NCBI RefSeq assembly: GCF_000374365.1
Contig: NZ_KB894142.1
Location: 1 to 60,519 of the forward strand
Length of the DNA stretch: 60,519 nucleotides
DNA from: Bacteroides gallinarum DSM 18171 = JCM 13658
GTDB taxonomy: Bacteria > Bacteroidota > Bacteroidia > Bacteroidales > Bacteroidaceae
Direction: 5' to 3'
The notes below the pieces were generated by a model. The model saw nothing but the letters and a program-made list of their open reading frames with translations. It had not been told where the DNA came from and did not search any database. Of the stretch, positions 1 through 7,836 are shown piece by piece. Positions within the stretch are counted from its first letter, which is position 1. Every line of letters begins with the position of its first letter. A program made the translations under genes and the position numbers.

Positions 1-1076
1 TTCTGACATAAGGAAGATTCTGTAAAACCGGATTGAGCTATTAACCGTCTCCTTCCTTCAAGTACCCAGTTCATGATGCCGGGCAGTTCAGTGGAGGCTA
101 TTTTTTCTGCCAGTTTCGGGTCGACTTCCGACTTGGGAATCTGGATATTGAAAGGTATAATAAGAAACCTCCTGAAATATCCGTTCGATTTGTCATTGGT
201 CTTTGGAAGCTCATTCAGGCAGAAAATCATCTTGGCATAGTCTGTCAGTGTCGCCACATCCTTATATAACAACCTGGTACTGATCGGTTCTCCACTTGCG
301 ATACGTTTGAATATATCTCCTGAAAAAGCGTTGGGGGCAACATCAGAACAGGTATTCAACAGTTTCCCTGACAGGTTAGCCCTGCTTCTGTCTCCATTCC
401 CGCCACACATATCCGATAAGGATTCATGGGAAATATTCTCTTTACCCAGGAGAGACTCGACAATATCAACGAACACGGACTTGCCATTCCGTCCTGAACC
501 ATAGAGAAAAAGACACTTCTCCAGTTTCAGGGAGGTAAAAATCCAACCTGTATATTCAGCCAGCACCTTCTGAGTATCCTTGTCCGGCAACACTCTGTCC
601 AGGTACTTCATAAACAGCTGACACGTGGCGTCAGGATCATAATTATAAGGAAGAACATACCTGAAATAGTCCTGATATGAATGCCGCATCAGATTCCCGG
701 TTTTAAGCTCAAGCGTACCGTTGAGGAAATTTATCTTCTCCTTGTCCTGTCCCGTTGTCAGGCCCATGACCGTATATGGAAACTGCTTGAACAATCCTTC
801 TACGGTTTCCCTTTGCGAAGCTTTGATTTTATTTCCGGACATCTTTTCATAGGCATATTTAAGAAAGACTTTCAGGTCAAAATCCTCAATCCTTACCCAA
901 TATGTTCCGGTGTAACAATAGACACACTGGTCCTCAAAAGTCTGGAACGGATGATTGATACCTATTGCTGTCTGTTGTATATCGTTACAAACCTTAACAA
1001 TACCGTCCTTTGTATCCGGAATACTTTCTAGGGAAATAGAATTAATTACATTCCGTAATAAACGTCTGTAGTTCAT
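1..1076 (-). CDS. P4/D5-type SF3 helicase, partial (C-terminus outside window)
   Basis: The reading frame starts at ATG 1074-1076 and runs off the left edge, so the C-terminus is missing. The visible ~358 residues have the layout of phage/plasmid primase C-terminal helicases (D5_N region, then superfamily 3 helicase). The Walker A motif is GSGRNGKS, followed by a segment with NTCSDV and the motif C stretch FCLNELPKTND. Such proteins form rings that unwind DNA at the origin of phages, satellites and plasmids. The start lies 4 bp after the stop of the BT4734-like primase, so the two are surely co-transcribed. It is a diverged paralogue of the helicase at 2253-3725, with the same order of blocks (INFLNGTLEL here, IKINLGNKSLIL there). 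Why one element needs two is unknown. The family is clear, the precise role is inferred. Confidence 0.85.
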   Translation of the reverse strand, partial: MNYRRLLRNVINSISLESIPDTKDGIVKVCNDIQQTAIGINHPFQTFEDQCVYCYTGTYWVRIEDFDLKVFLKYAYEKMSGNKIKASQRETVEGLFKQFPYTVMGLTTGQDKEKINFLNGTLELKTGNLMRHSYQDYFRYVLPYNYDPDATCQLFMKYLDRVLPDKDTQKVLAEYTGWIFTSLKLEKCLFLYGSGRNGKSVFVDIVESLLGKENISHESLSDMCGGNGDRSRANLSGKLLNTCSDVAPNAFSGDIFKRIASGEPISTRLLYKDVATLTDYAKMIFCLNELPKTNDKSNGYFRRFLIIPFNIQIPKSEVDPKLAEKIASTELPGIMNWVLEGRRRLIAQSGFTESSLCQ

Positions 1077-1080
1077 GATT

Positions 1081-2028
1081 TTAAAGTTTTCTATATTTAC
1101 TGCCGATTTTACCTTTCCCGTCCACCCACTCATAAGCCTTCCTGACTTCACGTCCCAGTTCTGCTTCAGGAAAATCAGGAGCTATATATTCTTTCAAATT
1201 CGCATAAGCAATGCTCTCTGATAATCCCCACTCAGCAAGTTCCCTGGCTCTTTTGAAGGTCGAGTCATGTCTTCTTCCAGGAGTCATTGGGTATCTATAG
1301 AATCCACCTTCCAGAAAATTTATGATCCTATCAATCTCACCGGGGGAACCGCTTTTGAATTCCAACGGTTCTATTGGGTTAGCCGAAGAAGGAGGAGGAA
1401 GAGACAGGGAACCGGGGTTTCTGACCGTCCATACTTTGCTGTTCCGATTCAGATAAAGGTCGGGATCACTGCTGAGAAAACACGCCCTTGATATCCCTTT
1501 GCAATTCTCATCCCAGAACGGAGAGTTATAATAATCCCTCAAAGCATCAAGATATTCATTATGACTTGTATTATCAATATTATCGGCAACACGGACAAGA
1601 ACCTTATATCCCCTGCCGGAAGGAGAAAGGAATGCGGCATAGGTATATGGATCTTTTATCAGCATATTCCGGACATCAGACAGCTCTTGAACCGGTATCC
1701 TGTCGAAATCAATGACGACAAGACCGGAAGGAGTGATAAGGGCATCATTACAGAATCTTCCGAATGTTCCGGCAAAAAGACAGATTGGCAGTTTCTCTTT
1801 AAGTTCAGAATACTTTGGATGATCACTGGCATGGAAAGCTCTCATCGTATCAATCCCGGCTTTCAACTTTTCCTGCCTGATAATATCCAATACCAGATCA
1901 ATATCAACATGGTTCGGAGGATATTCCATGACTCTAAATCTTTTCATACCGGTCAGAGGGGTAATATATTCCTCACTGTAAGGCTTTTGTTTAAATACTG
2001 TTACTTCAGTTTTTTTATCTGCTTCCAT
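1081..2028 (-). CDS. BT4734/VirE_N-like primase (AEP fold)
   Basis: This 315-aa protein matches the N-terminal BT4734-like (VirE_N) domain common on Bacteroides mobile elements, which belongs to the archaeo-eukaryotic primase group. The metal-binding motif is LVVIDFD with D107 and D109. It is followed by SPSGRGYKVLVRV (about 135-147), the usual second block. The last ~80 residues (IDRIINFLEGG onward) resemble the helical PriCT domain. It should make primers for replication of the island and hand the DNA to the adjacent helicases. It ends 4 bp before the next helicase starts, and 224 bp separate it from the upstream helicase. That gap holds a large inverted repeat. Primase and helicase are often fused in P4-like systems but are separate genes here. 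Confidence 0.85.
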   Translation of the reverse strand: MEADKKTEVTVFKQKPYSEEYITPLTGMKRFRVMEYPPNHVDIDLVLDIIRQEKLKAGIDTMRAFHASDHPKYSELKEKLPICLFAGTFGRFCNDALITPSGLVVIDFDRIPVQELSDVRNMLIKDPYTYAAFLSPSGRGYKVLVRVADNIDNTSHNEYLDALRDYYNSPFWDENCKGISRACFLSSDPDLYLNRNSKVWTVRNPGSLSLPPPSSANPIEPLEFKSGSPGEIDRIINFLEGGFYRYPMTPGRRHDSTFKRARELAEWGLSESIAYANLKEYIAPDFPEAELGREVRKAYEWVDGKGKIGSKYRKL

Positions 2029-2056
2029 ACTTTAAATATTAATTGGTAAGTATTTT

Positions 2057-2245
2057 ATCTTTCCTCTTCCCTCCCTCAAGAGCGGAAAAGGAGCGGAAGC
2101 GGGGCGGGGAAACTATAAAACCTGTTTTTTGATTAATTTTTGAACAGATAAAATTGAAAAAGTTATAAAAAAACATCATTTCCGACCTGTTTCCCCGCTT
2201 TTCCCCGACATTACCGCTCTCTCCTTCTTGAGGTGGGAAAGAAAA
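2057..2245. repeat. large imperfect inverted repeat, possible replication origin
   Basis: In the gap between helicase and primase genes, GCGGGGAAAC (2104-2113) is matched by its exact reverse complement GTTTCCCCGC (2189-2198). Outside these cores the arms keep pairing in blocks: AGCGG (2081-2085) with CCGCT (2214-2218), and CTCAAG (2075-2080) with CTTGAG (2227-2232). The ~75-bp loop between the cores is very AT-rich with T/A runs. G/C-rich arms around an AT-rich centre, next to primase and helicase genes, fit an origin or single-strand initiation site. A strong RNA hairpin controlling the primase message is the alternative. The repeat is seen directly, the function is inference. Confidence 0.5.
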
Positions 2246-2252
2246 GAAGGTT

Positions 2253-3725
2253 TTAAGAATCAAAAGGAGTGGATGGAGGGACAACAGAAGGAACGGACTT
2301 CGTTATACCGACCTTTGCAGCCTTTTTATCCTTCTCCTCGATTGTATATCCTTCATCTTTCAGCTTACTCTTCATATTTACCTTTGACTCGGAACGAAGA
2401 CTGTTAGCCTTGCAGTAATCCTTGTATTCATTATAGAGGTCTCCCAGTTTCACGAATTTATCAGTGCAAGGGATATAATTCTTGTTAGTCAGGAACATGG
2501 CAACGCTGTCTGTATCTTCCTTATATTCCTGATCCATAGCTTCGATAGTGGGAGAATGACTGAGTTTCTTTCCATTTCTGATAAACTGTTGCAGACCTTC
2601 AATAGCCCATAACAGGATACCGGGGAGTTCAGACCGAAGTTTCTTGGCAAGCTCCGGGTCAGCCTTGTCCCTGCTTATCTTTACATTAAAAGGAATCATC
2701 AGCAGTCTCCTTCGGAAACCATAGGAGCTGTCTGAGCTTGTCGGAATGGAGTTGCAGTTGAAGGCCAGCCTTGCATATCCTTTCACCATTTCCGGTTCCT
2801 GATACAGTCTTCTGGCTTCAACAGGTTCCCCGCTGGCCAGTTGTTTGAAGATACCGTTACCCCATATCTTACCGTTGAAATCACTGCTGTAGTTCAGAAG
2901 CTTGTTCTTAATCATGATCCGGGAGTAACCTTTATCGTCACATAGGGAATTAATGTTATACGAACTGACATTCTCTTCTCCCAATACAGCCATTATCGTT
3001 TCGAAGAATACACTTTTTCCGTTTGCTCCGGTTCCGATACAGCATAAGACCTTTTCCAGTTTTATATCAGAATTAAGACAACAGCCGACAAACTCCTTCA
3101 ATACTTGTCTGACATCCGGTTGGGGCAATACTTCCTCCAGGAACTTATGGAACATGGGACAAGTTGCTTTGGGATCATACTCATAAGGAAGGACATAGAA
3201 GAAATAATCATCAGCCGAATGCTCCTGCTCCTTCACACTTCCATCATCACTGAGAATAAGGCTCTTGTTGCCCAGATTGATCTTTATCACACCCTGTTCC
3301 CGTTCGACCGGGTTATAGAGAGAGTAGCAGGCCTGTTCATAGAGCTTATTCGCTATCCTGACATTCATGGCGGTGTATTTGTCCACTCCCATTTTCTTCA
3401 GGGCCTCACCAAAGAAGTGTTTCAATTCAAGTTCGGGTATAACCTCCCAATACACCTTATTATATATGTATGCGGTTCTGTCCTGATTGATCGCCAGACC
3501 ATAACCTGTCTTTTTAGCAGTCTCCTTCACCTTTTCGGAAATAAGGACAGACCTGATCTCATCGGTAATCTGAATGGAATAAATCTTATCCTGCAACAGC
3601 TTTTTCACATCCGGATCGCTCTCTTTCTCACATCTGTCATACAAGTCCGAGGCATAAGCTTTCTTGAAGTCCGTTTTGTACAGTACGGAAAGGATCTCTT
3701 CCAGTATTTCTTTCTGTCTCTTCAT
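2253..3725 (-). CDS. P4/D5-type SF3 helicase, full length
   Basis: This 490-aa protein has the phage/plasmid primase C-terminal architecture: an alpha-helical leader, a D5_N-like region (about 80-215), and an SF3 helicase core with Walker A GTGANGKS at 231-238. The core continues with NYSSDF (motif B region) and AFNCNSIPTSSD (motif C), then a helical C-terminal part. No zinc-binding or TOPRIM primase head is present. The primase function is presumably supplied by the BT4734-like gene downstream. It starts 65 bp after the DUF5131 gene. The C-terminal tail is serine/proline-rich. Family assignment is strong; that it replicates this island is inferred from the neighbours. Confidence 0.88.
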   Translation of the reverse strand: MKRQKEILEEILSVLYKTDFKKAYASDLYDRCEKESDPDVKKLLQDKIYSIQITDEIRSVLISEKVKETAKKTGYGLAINQDRTAYIYNKVYWEVIPELELKHFFGEALKKMGVDKYTAMNVRIANKLYEQACYSLYNPVEREQGVIKINLGNKSLILSDDGSVKEQEHSADDYFFYVLPYEYDPKATCPMFHKFLEEVLPQPDVRQVLKEFVGCCLNSDIKLEKVLCCIGTGANGKSVFFETIMAVLGEENVSSYNINSLCDDKGYSRIMIKNKLLNYSSDFNGKIWGNGIFKQLASGEPVEARRLYQEPEMVKGYARLAFNCNSIPTSSDSSYGFRRRLLMIPFNVKISRDKADPELAKKLRSELPGILLWAIEGLQQFIRNGKKLSHSPTIEAMDQEYKEDTDSVAMFLTNKNYIPCTDKFVKLGDLYNEYKDYCKANSLRSESKVNMKSKLKDEGYTIEEKDKKAAKVGITKSVPSVVPPSTPFDS

Positions 3726-3790
3726 TATATTTTTTTATAAATGAAGCTGAACCCATGAAAAGGCCCCAGCTTCATTGGTTAATTACTCAC

Positions 3791-4540
3791 TTATGGATTT
3801 ATCTTTCTTGGGATAGGATAAGCATGATATTCTTTGCCGTCCAGCAGGCATCCGTTCTCTTTGGCACTGCGTTTTACACCATCAGCCCCCCAAGTACCCC
3901 ATTGCTTGAAAAAGAAGGCTACACCCGGAGTTGCATCACATTGGGATTTGATGTTCAGAATCCAGTCCTTTTCCACTTTTCTTGCCCTGTTTCCCGATTC
4001 ACCACCAACGATAACCCAGTCTATTCCTGAGAAATCCAGTGTACCCAAATCTTCCAGCAGAGGTTCACAGCTTAGGAACCGTACCGGAGCATCCAGTTTT
4101 TTCAGGTAATCAATACGGCTTTTCACCGTCCTGTTCTCCACTGTCACACCGAGCCAGACATTTTCAGGAATGGTGCGGATTGAAAAATACCCGTACATCC
4201 TGTCAGCCCGTTTAGTCAGGATTTGGAATGTATGCCGGGGACACTGACCGACGACTTCCATAACTTTGTCTATAAAGTCAAAAGGGATGTCTTTATGGAA
4301 GAGGTCGCCCATGCTTGCCACGAACACAAGTTTTTTACCTTTCCATCCGAATGGCTCGTTCAAGCATTCAGGATGTATGGCCGGAGTAAAGCCGTTCTGA
4401 TATTTGGTCTGCCCCATCGCTTTCAGACGTCCGGCCATTACTCTTGCATAGCAATTCCTGCATCCTTCACTGATTGGGCTACAACCACTTACAGGATTCC
4501 AGGTGGTTTCAGTCCAGGAGATTTTACTGTTACTACTCAT
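3791..4540 (-). CDS. phage Gp37/Gp68-like protein (DUF5131)
   Basis: This 249-aa protein is a clear DUF5131 (Gp37/Gp68) member. The N-terminus ISWTETTWNPVSGC is followed by a cysteine cluster C20-X6-C27-X2-C30-Y, the signature used to suggest a relationship with radical SAM iron-sulfur proteins. Later blocks typical of the family are LTKRADRM, NVWLGVTVEN, RFLSCEPLLEDLG, WVIVGGESG and FFKQWG. The biochemical role is not established. The family is frequent in phages, satellites and accessory islands. It lies between the SF3 helicase (65 bp) and an unknown protein (198 bp), all on the minus strand. Confidence 0.88.
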   Translation of the reverse strand: MSSNSKISWTETTWNPVSGCSPISEGCRNCYARVMAGRLKAMGQTKYQNGFTPAIHPECLNEPFGWKGKKLVFVASMGDLFHKDIPFDFIDKVMEVVGQCPRHTFQILTKRADRMYGYFSIRTIPENVWLGVTVENRTVKSRIDYLKKLDAPVRFLSCEPLLEDLGTLDFSGIDWVIVGGESGNRARKVEKDWILNIKSQCDATPGVAFFFKQWGTWGADGVKRSAKENGCLLDGKEYHAYPIPRKINP

Positions 4541-4599
4541 TATTTCTTGTCTTTTTTAAATTTATTATTGATATCCTCCTGTTTTTAAGTCCCTTACAT

Positions 4600-4628
4600 C
4601 TTATGCCCGGGATATTTTCAGGCATAAG
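4600..4628. repeat. 8-bp perfect hairpin in the DUF5131 upstream region
   Basis: CTTATGCC (4600-4607) and GGCATAAG (4621-4628) form a perfect 8-bp stem with a 13-nt loop. It lies 60 bp upstream of the DUF5131 start. No T-run follows on either strand, so it is not an obvious terminator. It could be a 5' UTR structure or an operator. Confidence 0.4.
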
Positions 4629-4738
4629 AAGGACTATGGCAGAAAACACTGAGTTTCCTGTCAGGACAAGTCTTTCCATAAATCATTGATTATTTTAAAA
4701 GTAAGCAGGCGCCTATACTTACTTTATTCAAGGTCTGG

Positions 4739-5449
4739 CTAAAATCCACAGCGTTGATATATTCCCTCTTCCGTGATAGGCTCGTGAAGATAAGGATGGG
4801 ATTCTAAATATTCTGTTGGATAGTATGTTTCTATTCCATACTCATCTCTCTCCTTACAATTTCCCTCTGCAATCAGCTCATAAGTGGCATCAACCCCGTG
4901 AAACAATGCCCGTATTTCTGATTTCTTCACTTTCGTTGATATGACGATATAATCATCTTTCAGGGAATGGGCAATAAACGCTGCTTTCCTCAAATCCAAA
5001 GACCACTTCCAATCAAAGCCGGGATCCCATTCTTCATTGTCAGACACTTCCATGTCTCTAAGGGGAACTGCTTTGTAAATAGTGACTTCTGATGGCAGAT
5101 TACCCAGTTCCTTCTGCTCCAGTTCAGTCATCAGCAATCTGTTGTCTATATAGCAATTCAACAACTCTGTAGCTCTCACATCAGGAGCACTGAACAACCA
5201 TGAGAACTTGAACAGGGAACGTACCTCCTCATCATGGAAAGGATAGTTCTGGATAAGCCAACAGAAAACATCCCAGCGGTAATAGTTGTACATTCCTTTT
5301 AGCTGTTCAATCACAAAAGAACAGGTCAGGTTCTTTGGATCTTTCAGTTTTTCTTCCATTTCCGAACGATATTCCAAGTAAACACTATTGTCTGTCGGTT
5401 CAAATGGATCAGTAGTCAAGAATCTGGTTACTTTTTTCTTTGATTTCAT
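4739..5449 (-). CDS. unknown protein, faintly ADP-ribosyltransferase-like C-terminal half
   Basis: I do not recognise this 236-aa protein with certainty. The N-terminal half is helical and rich in aromatic residues (MYNYYRWDVFCWLIQNYPF). The C-terminal half reads like a compact alpha/beta domain: EVTIYKAVPL, then GFDWKWSLDLRKAAFIA, then IVISTKVKKSEIRALF, then ATYELIAEG. This order (a strand with a charged residue, a W-S-x-D/A-x-x-F-A helix, a beta-K-V-x-K-x-x-I unit, a late acidic strand) recalls small phage-borne proteins that have been compared with the ADP-ribosyltransferase fold. A full catalytic R-S-E triad cannot be confirmed by eye. No signal peptide or membrane segment is seen. It sits in the island operon between DUF5131 and a DGQHR protein. 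Confidence 0.55.
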   Translation of the reverse strand: MKSKKKVTRFLTTDPFEPTDNSVYLEYRSEMEEKLKDPKNLTCSFVIEQLKGMYNYYRWDVFCWLIQNYPFHDEEVRSLFKFSWLFSAPDVRATELLNCYIDNRLLMTELEQKELGNLPSEVTIYKAVPLRDMEVSDNEEWDPGFDWKWSLDLRKAAFIAHSLKDDYIVISTKVKKSEIRALFHGVDATYELIAEGNCKERDEYGIETYYPTEYLESHPYLHEPITEEGIYQRCGF

Positions 5450-5560
5450 TGTTTTACTGTTTTAAATTTTATTTTTTTCTCACCGGATCAATAATATAGT
5501 CTGTCTCACCACAGGTTATCTTTTACTTCCCACCACCTCTCACATGATGAGCAGCTTTCT

Positions 5561-6649
5561 TTACATTTGAGATTGAAAGTCAGCAAAGAGTTCGTTCAAC
5601 TTGGCAATGATCATATTGTCTTTACTCTGATTTGAACTCTTCTTCATCTGGCTTATTTCCTGTGCATTACTAGTGCCTAAGCCTTCCAGAAATGTAATCA
5701 GTAAACTCATAGCCTCACTTCGTTTCATATCCTTTTTTATCAGGGAGTCCAATTGCCTATAGACCCATTCAGGTAGCACTTTCCAACCGAGTACTTTGGC
5801 TGAATTCCCTTCAAAAGACTTGGCTGCGGCTTCATAGAGTCTCTTGTCCTCCTCGAAAGAAGTAACGTCTGCCAGTTCTTCCAGCTTTTGAGTATTGGTT
5901 GAAGCTTTGATACAGGTCGTTTTTGAATTGGTTTTTCCTCCATTCACCCAAGACCATGCAGCGGAATCGGACCCACTTTTGGCTTTCTCCTTGACCCACT
6001 CCAATTTTTTAGTGGATATTCCTTTTTCTTGAGCTGTAGCAAGAAGCTGTGTCAACCAATCCATTCCATCCCAGGGAGTTGTTGCAGAATTGGCTTCTCT
6101 CAACAGCGTAGGAACATCATAATCGTTTATAAGAGGGAGATAAACATAACCCTCATATTCTGCTTTACCTTCTTTTCTTAATTTCTTATTCAACTGTCTG
6201 AGAGCCTCCATGCGGTGTTGGCCGTCAATCACAATAAGAATAAGATCAAGGTCTGGAGTCTCTTCTGTGATCGAATTTCCGTCAGAATCCTCCAGTTCCA
6301 GTCCTGCTTTTAGACAAACGATGGCAGGGACTACGAGGAATGGAGAAATGGTACCGTTACAAGCCAAAATAGAGGTTATCTTTTTCTTGACCTGCTTCTG
6401 ATCTATATCACGGTTAATCCTGATGCGCCCGAAAGAATACCCCATCCCAAGTAATACGGATAAGGCATAGTTCATCCCTCTCGTCAGTTTCCGGGAGACT
6501 GTTTTTTTAGTATCTTCCTTGTCTGCTTCTGAATTAGATTGTTGTGTATCACCGGCAGATACACTTGCCTGTAGACATTCATCCTCTACAGCGTTTTTTT
6601 TCACACTTGCTTCCTGCAAATCGTGTGTAGAAACTGCTTCATCAATCAT
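5561..6649 (-). CDS. ParB-like DGQHR-domain protein
   Basis: This 362-aa protein carries the ParB/Srx-type signature DGQHR at 142-146 within VIDGQHRMEALRQLNKK. It is preceded by a NRDIDQKQVKKKI block (residues 79-91) and a strand FLVVPAIVCLKAG. The DGQHR variant occurs in DndB-like and phage-island proteins that bind or modify nucleotides or DNA, not only in chromosome-partition ParB. The first ~50 residues are low-complexity, acidic and probably disordered. The C-terminal ~130 residues are helical. There is no partner ParA nearby, so a classical partition role is unlikely. The start at 6649 is chosen because a strongly AT-rich, promoter-like region precedes it. Function is unknown. Confidence 0.65.
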   Translation of the reverse strand: MIDEAVSTHDLQEASVKKNAVEDECLQASVSAGDTQQSNSEADKEDTKKTVSRKLTRGMNYALSVLLGMGYSFGRIRINRDIDQKQVKKKITSILACNGTISPFLVVPAIVCLKAGLELEDSDGNSITEETPDLDLILIVIDGQHRMEALRQLNKKLRKEGKAEYEGYVYLPLINDYDVPTLLREANSATTPWDGMDWLTQLLATAQEKGISTKKLEWVKEKAKSGSDSAAWSWVNGGKTNSKTTCIKASTNTQKLEELADVTSFEEDKRLYEAAAKSFEGNSAKVLGWKVLPEWVYRQLDSLIKKDMKRSEAMSLLITFLEGLGTSNAQEISQMKKSSNQSKDNMIIAKLNELFADFQSQM

Positions 6650-6908
6650 TTTTTTTCCATAATTATTATTGTTTCTAGAACAAAAATTATTATACTTAAA
6701 ATTAGTTACCTAAGATTTCCTTATTTTCTTGCTTCACTTGTTTCATCTGTTTTTATTAGTTATGCCATTCTTCTTGTTTAATATGCTACAAATATCATTA
6801 TTGTTTTTCATAACACATCTGATTATCAATAGAATTTGCAATCTATATGCAAAAACTCGTTTCCAGTTCGGTTAGAAGTAGTGTTTTGTTCGGTCGAAAT
6901 TCGGTTAT
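6650..6908. other. AT-rich intergenic region with three phased TTCGGTT-like repeats
   Basis: No gene is visible here. The part next to the DGQHR gene is very AT-rich and, read on the minus strand, contains TAATTTTTG-like promoter sequence near 6680-6700. Three related octamers follow: TTCGGTTA (6867-6874), TTCGGTCG (6889-6896) and TTCGGTTA (6900-6907). Their starts are 22 and 11 bp apart, close to whole helical turns, as expected for protein-binding sites on one DNA face. Confidence 0.4.
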
Positions 6909-6938
6909 AAAAAAAAGCAACCTCCGTAATGAGGTCGC
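6909..6938 (-). terminator. rho-independent terminator after the unknown gene pair
   Basis: On the minus strand GCGACCTC-ATTACG-GAGGTTGC forms a stable stem (one mismatch), followed immediately by a run of eight T. It sits 20 bp after the stop of the reading frame ending at 6959 and separates that pair from the DGQHR gene. Confidence 0.8.
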
Positions 6939-6958
6939 TCTTATATAAAACTTACAAT

Positions 6959-7669
6959 TCATTGTTCACCTTTTTCACGTGTTCCTTTTAGTATAGGTTT
7001 CATTATTTCGTTTATTCTTTCTGCATATCTTCTTTTTAAATGCTCTTTAACAGTCATTTTTTTTAATGTGTCTTCACTAGGGCTTTTACCATTTTTGTCT
7101 TTAAAAATCTTGGTAGCGTTTTTCCAAATACCTTTGGGCATTTGACTGGAGACATCAATTGTCCCGTTCTTTGTTAAATAACCTTTATATAATACTCTCA
7201 GGAAATAGCTGAGTACATTCCAATCGGTTGACCATTCCAAATACGAACCTTTGTCTTTATCCCATTCCCCATTACCGAAAAAATATTCAAAGTTTTGTCC
7301 TAATTTACAATATCGCTTTATCGCAAAGTTTATTTCTTCTAACTTATCACATAAAGATTCTGGGCAATCCATTTGAATAGGAGTGAGACCTGGTAAATCT
7401 AAGTTAATTAACATTGTCTTGATATCACGAGGAGGATCAGCATCATAAAACGTTCTTTTCTCATCTTCAAAAAATTCCGCATGTTCTCCACGGCCTCTAG
7501 TTTCTAAGTATATTTTCATATCTTTTTGAGGGCATCTTGAACTTAATTCCTTTAATAGACATAGGTCATTAAGGAATTTCAGACACTCTTCATCTTTATA
7601 TAATTGATTATAGCAATAGGTATAGTATTCTTCATTATTTTTCAACTTAAATATAGTAGCATAGATCAA
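6959..7669 (-). CDS. unknown protein, probably the frameshifted C-terminal part of the upstream gene
   Basis: The frame shown begins at a TTG codon, but the same frame is open without interruption back to a TGA at 7889-7891. That adds ~73 codons that read like normal protein (SDIESPHPSLFVECKTL, then IEFAKQWEEWKNLQNPKQEE). No ATG, GTG or TTG occurs in that stretch. The upstream gene (7837-8601) ends inside it, at an A8 run (7845-7852 on the minus strand). Reading A_AAA_AAA one base back joins the two frames exactly. This therefore looks like the second half of one ~545-aa protein, made by -1 slippage or broken by a homopolymer change. No known domain is recognised. The protein is helical, charged and soluble, and a terminator follows 20 bp downstream. 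Confidence 0.6.
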   Translation of the reverse strand: MIYATIFKLKNNEEYYTYCYNQLYKDEECLKFLNDLCLLKELSSRCPQKDMKIYLETRGRGEHAEFFEDEKRTFYDADPPRDIKTMLINLDLPGLTPIQMDCPESLCDKLEEINFAIKRYCKLGQNFEYFFGNGEWDKDKGSYLEWSTDWNVLSYFLRVLYKGYLTKNGTIDVSSQMPKGIWKNATKIFKDKNGKSPSEDTLKKMTVKEHLKRRYAERINEIMKPILKGTREKGEQ

Positions 7670-7836
7670 ATACTGAAACTCTTCTTGCTTAGGATTTTGT
7701 AAGTTTTTCCATTCTTCCCACTGTTTTGCGAACTCAATAAGGGTTTTACATTCTACAAAGAGAGAAGGATGGGGAGATTCAATGTCACTTATAAAAAGTG
7801 CTATGGTCTCCTCCTCTTTGACATGGGTATATAATT

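Noticed and set aside
2039..2284. 81-codon minus-strand frame between helicase and primase
   Set aside because: It spans the large inverted repeat and overlaps the helicase end; composition is G/E/F-rich without domain character.
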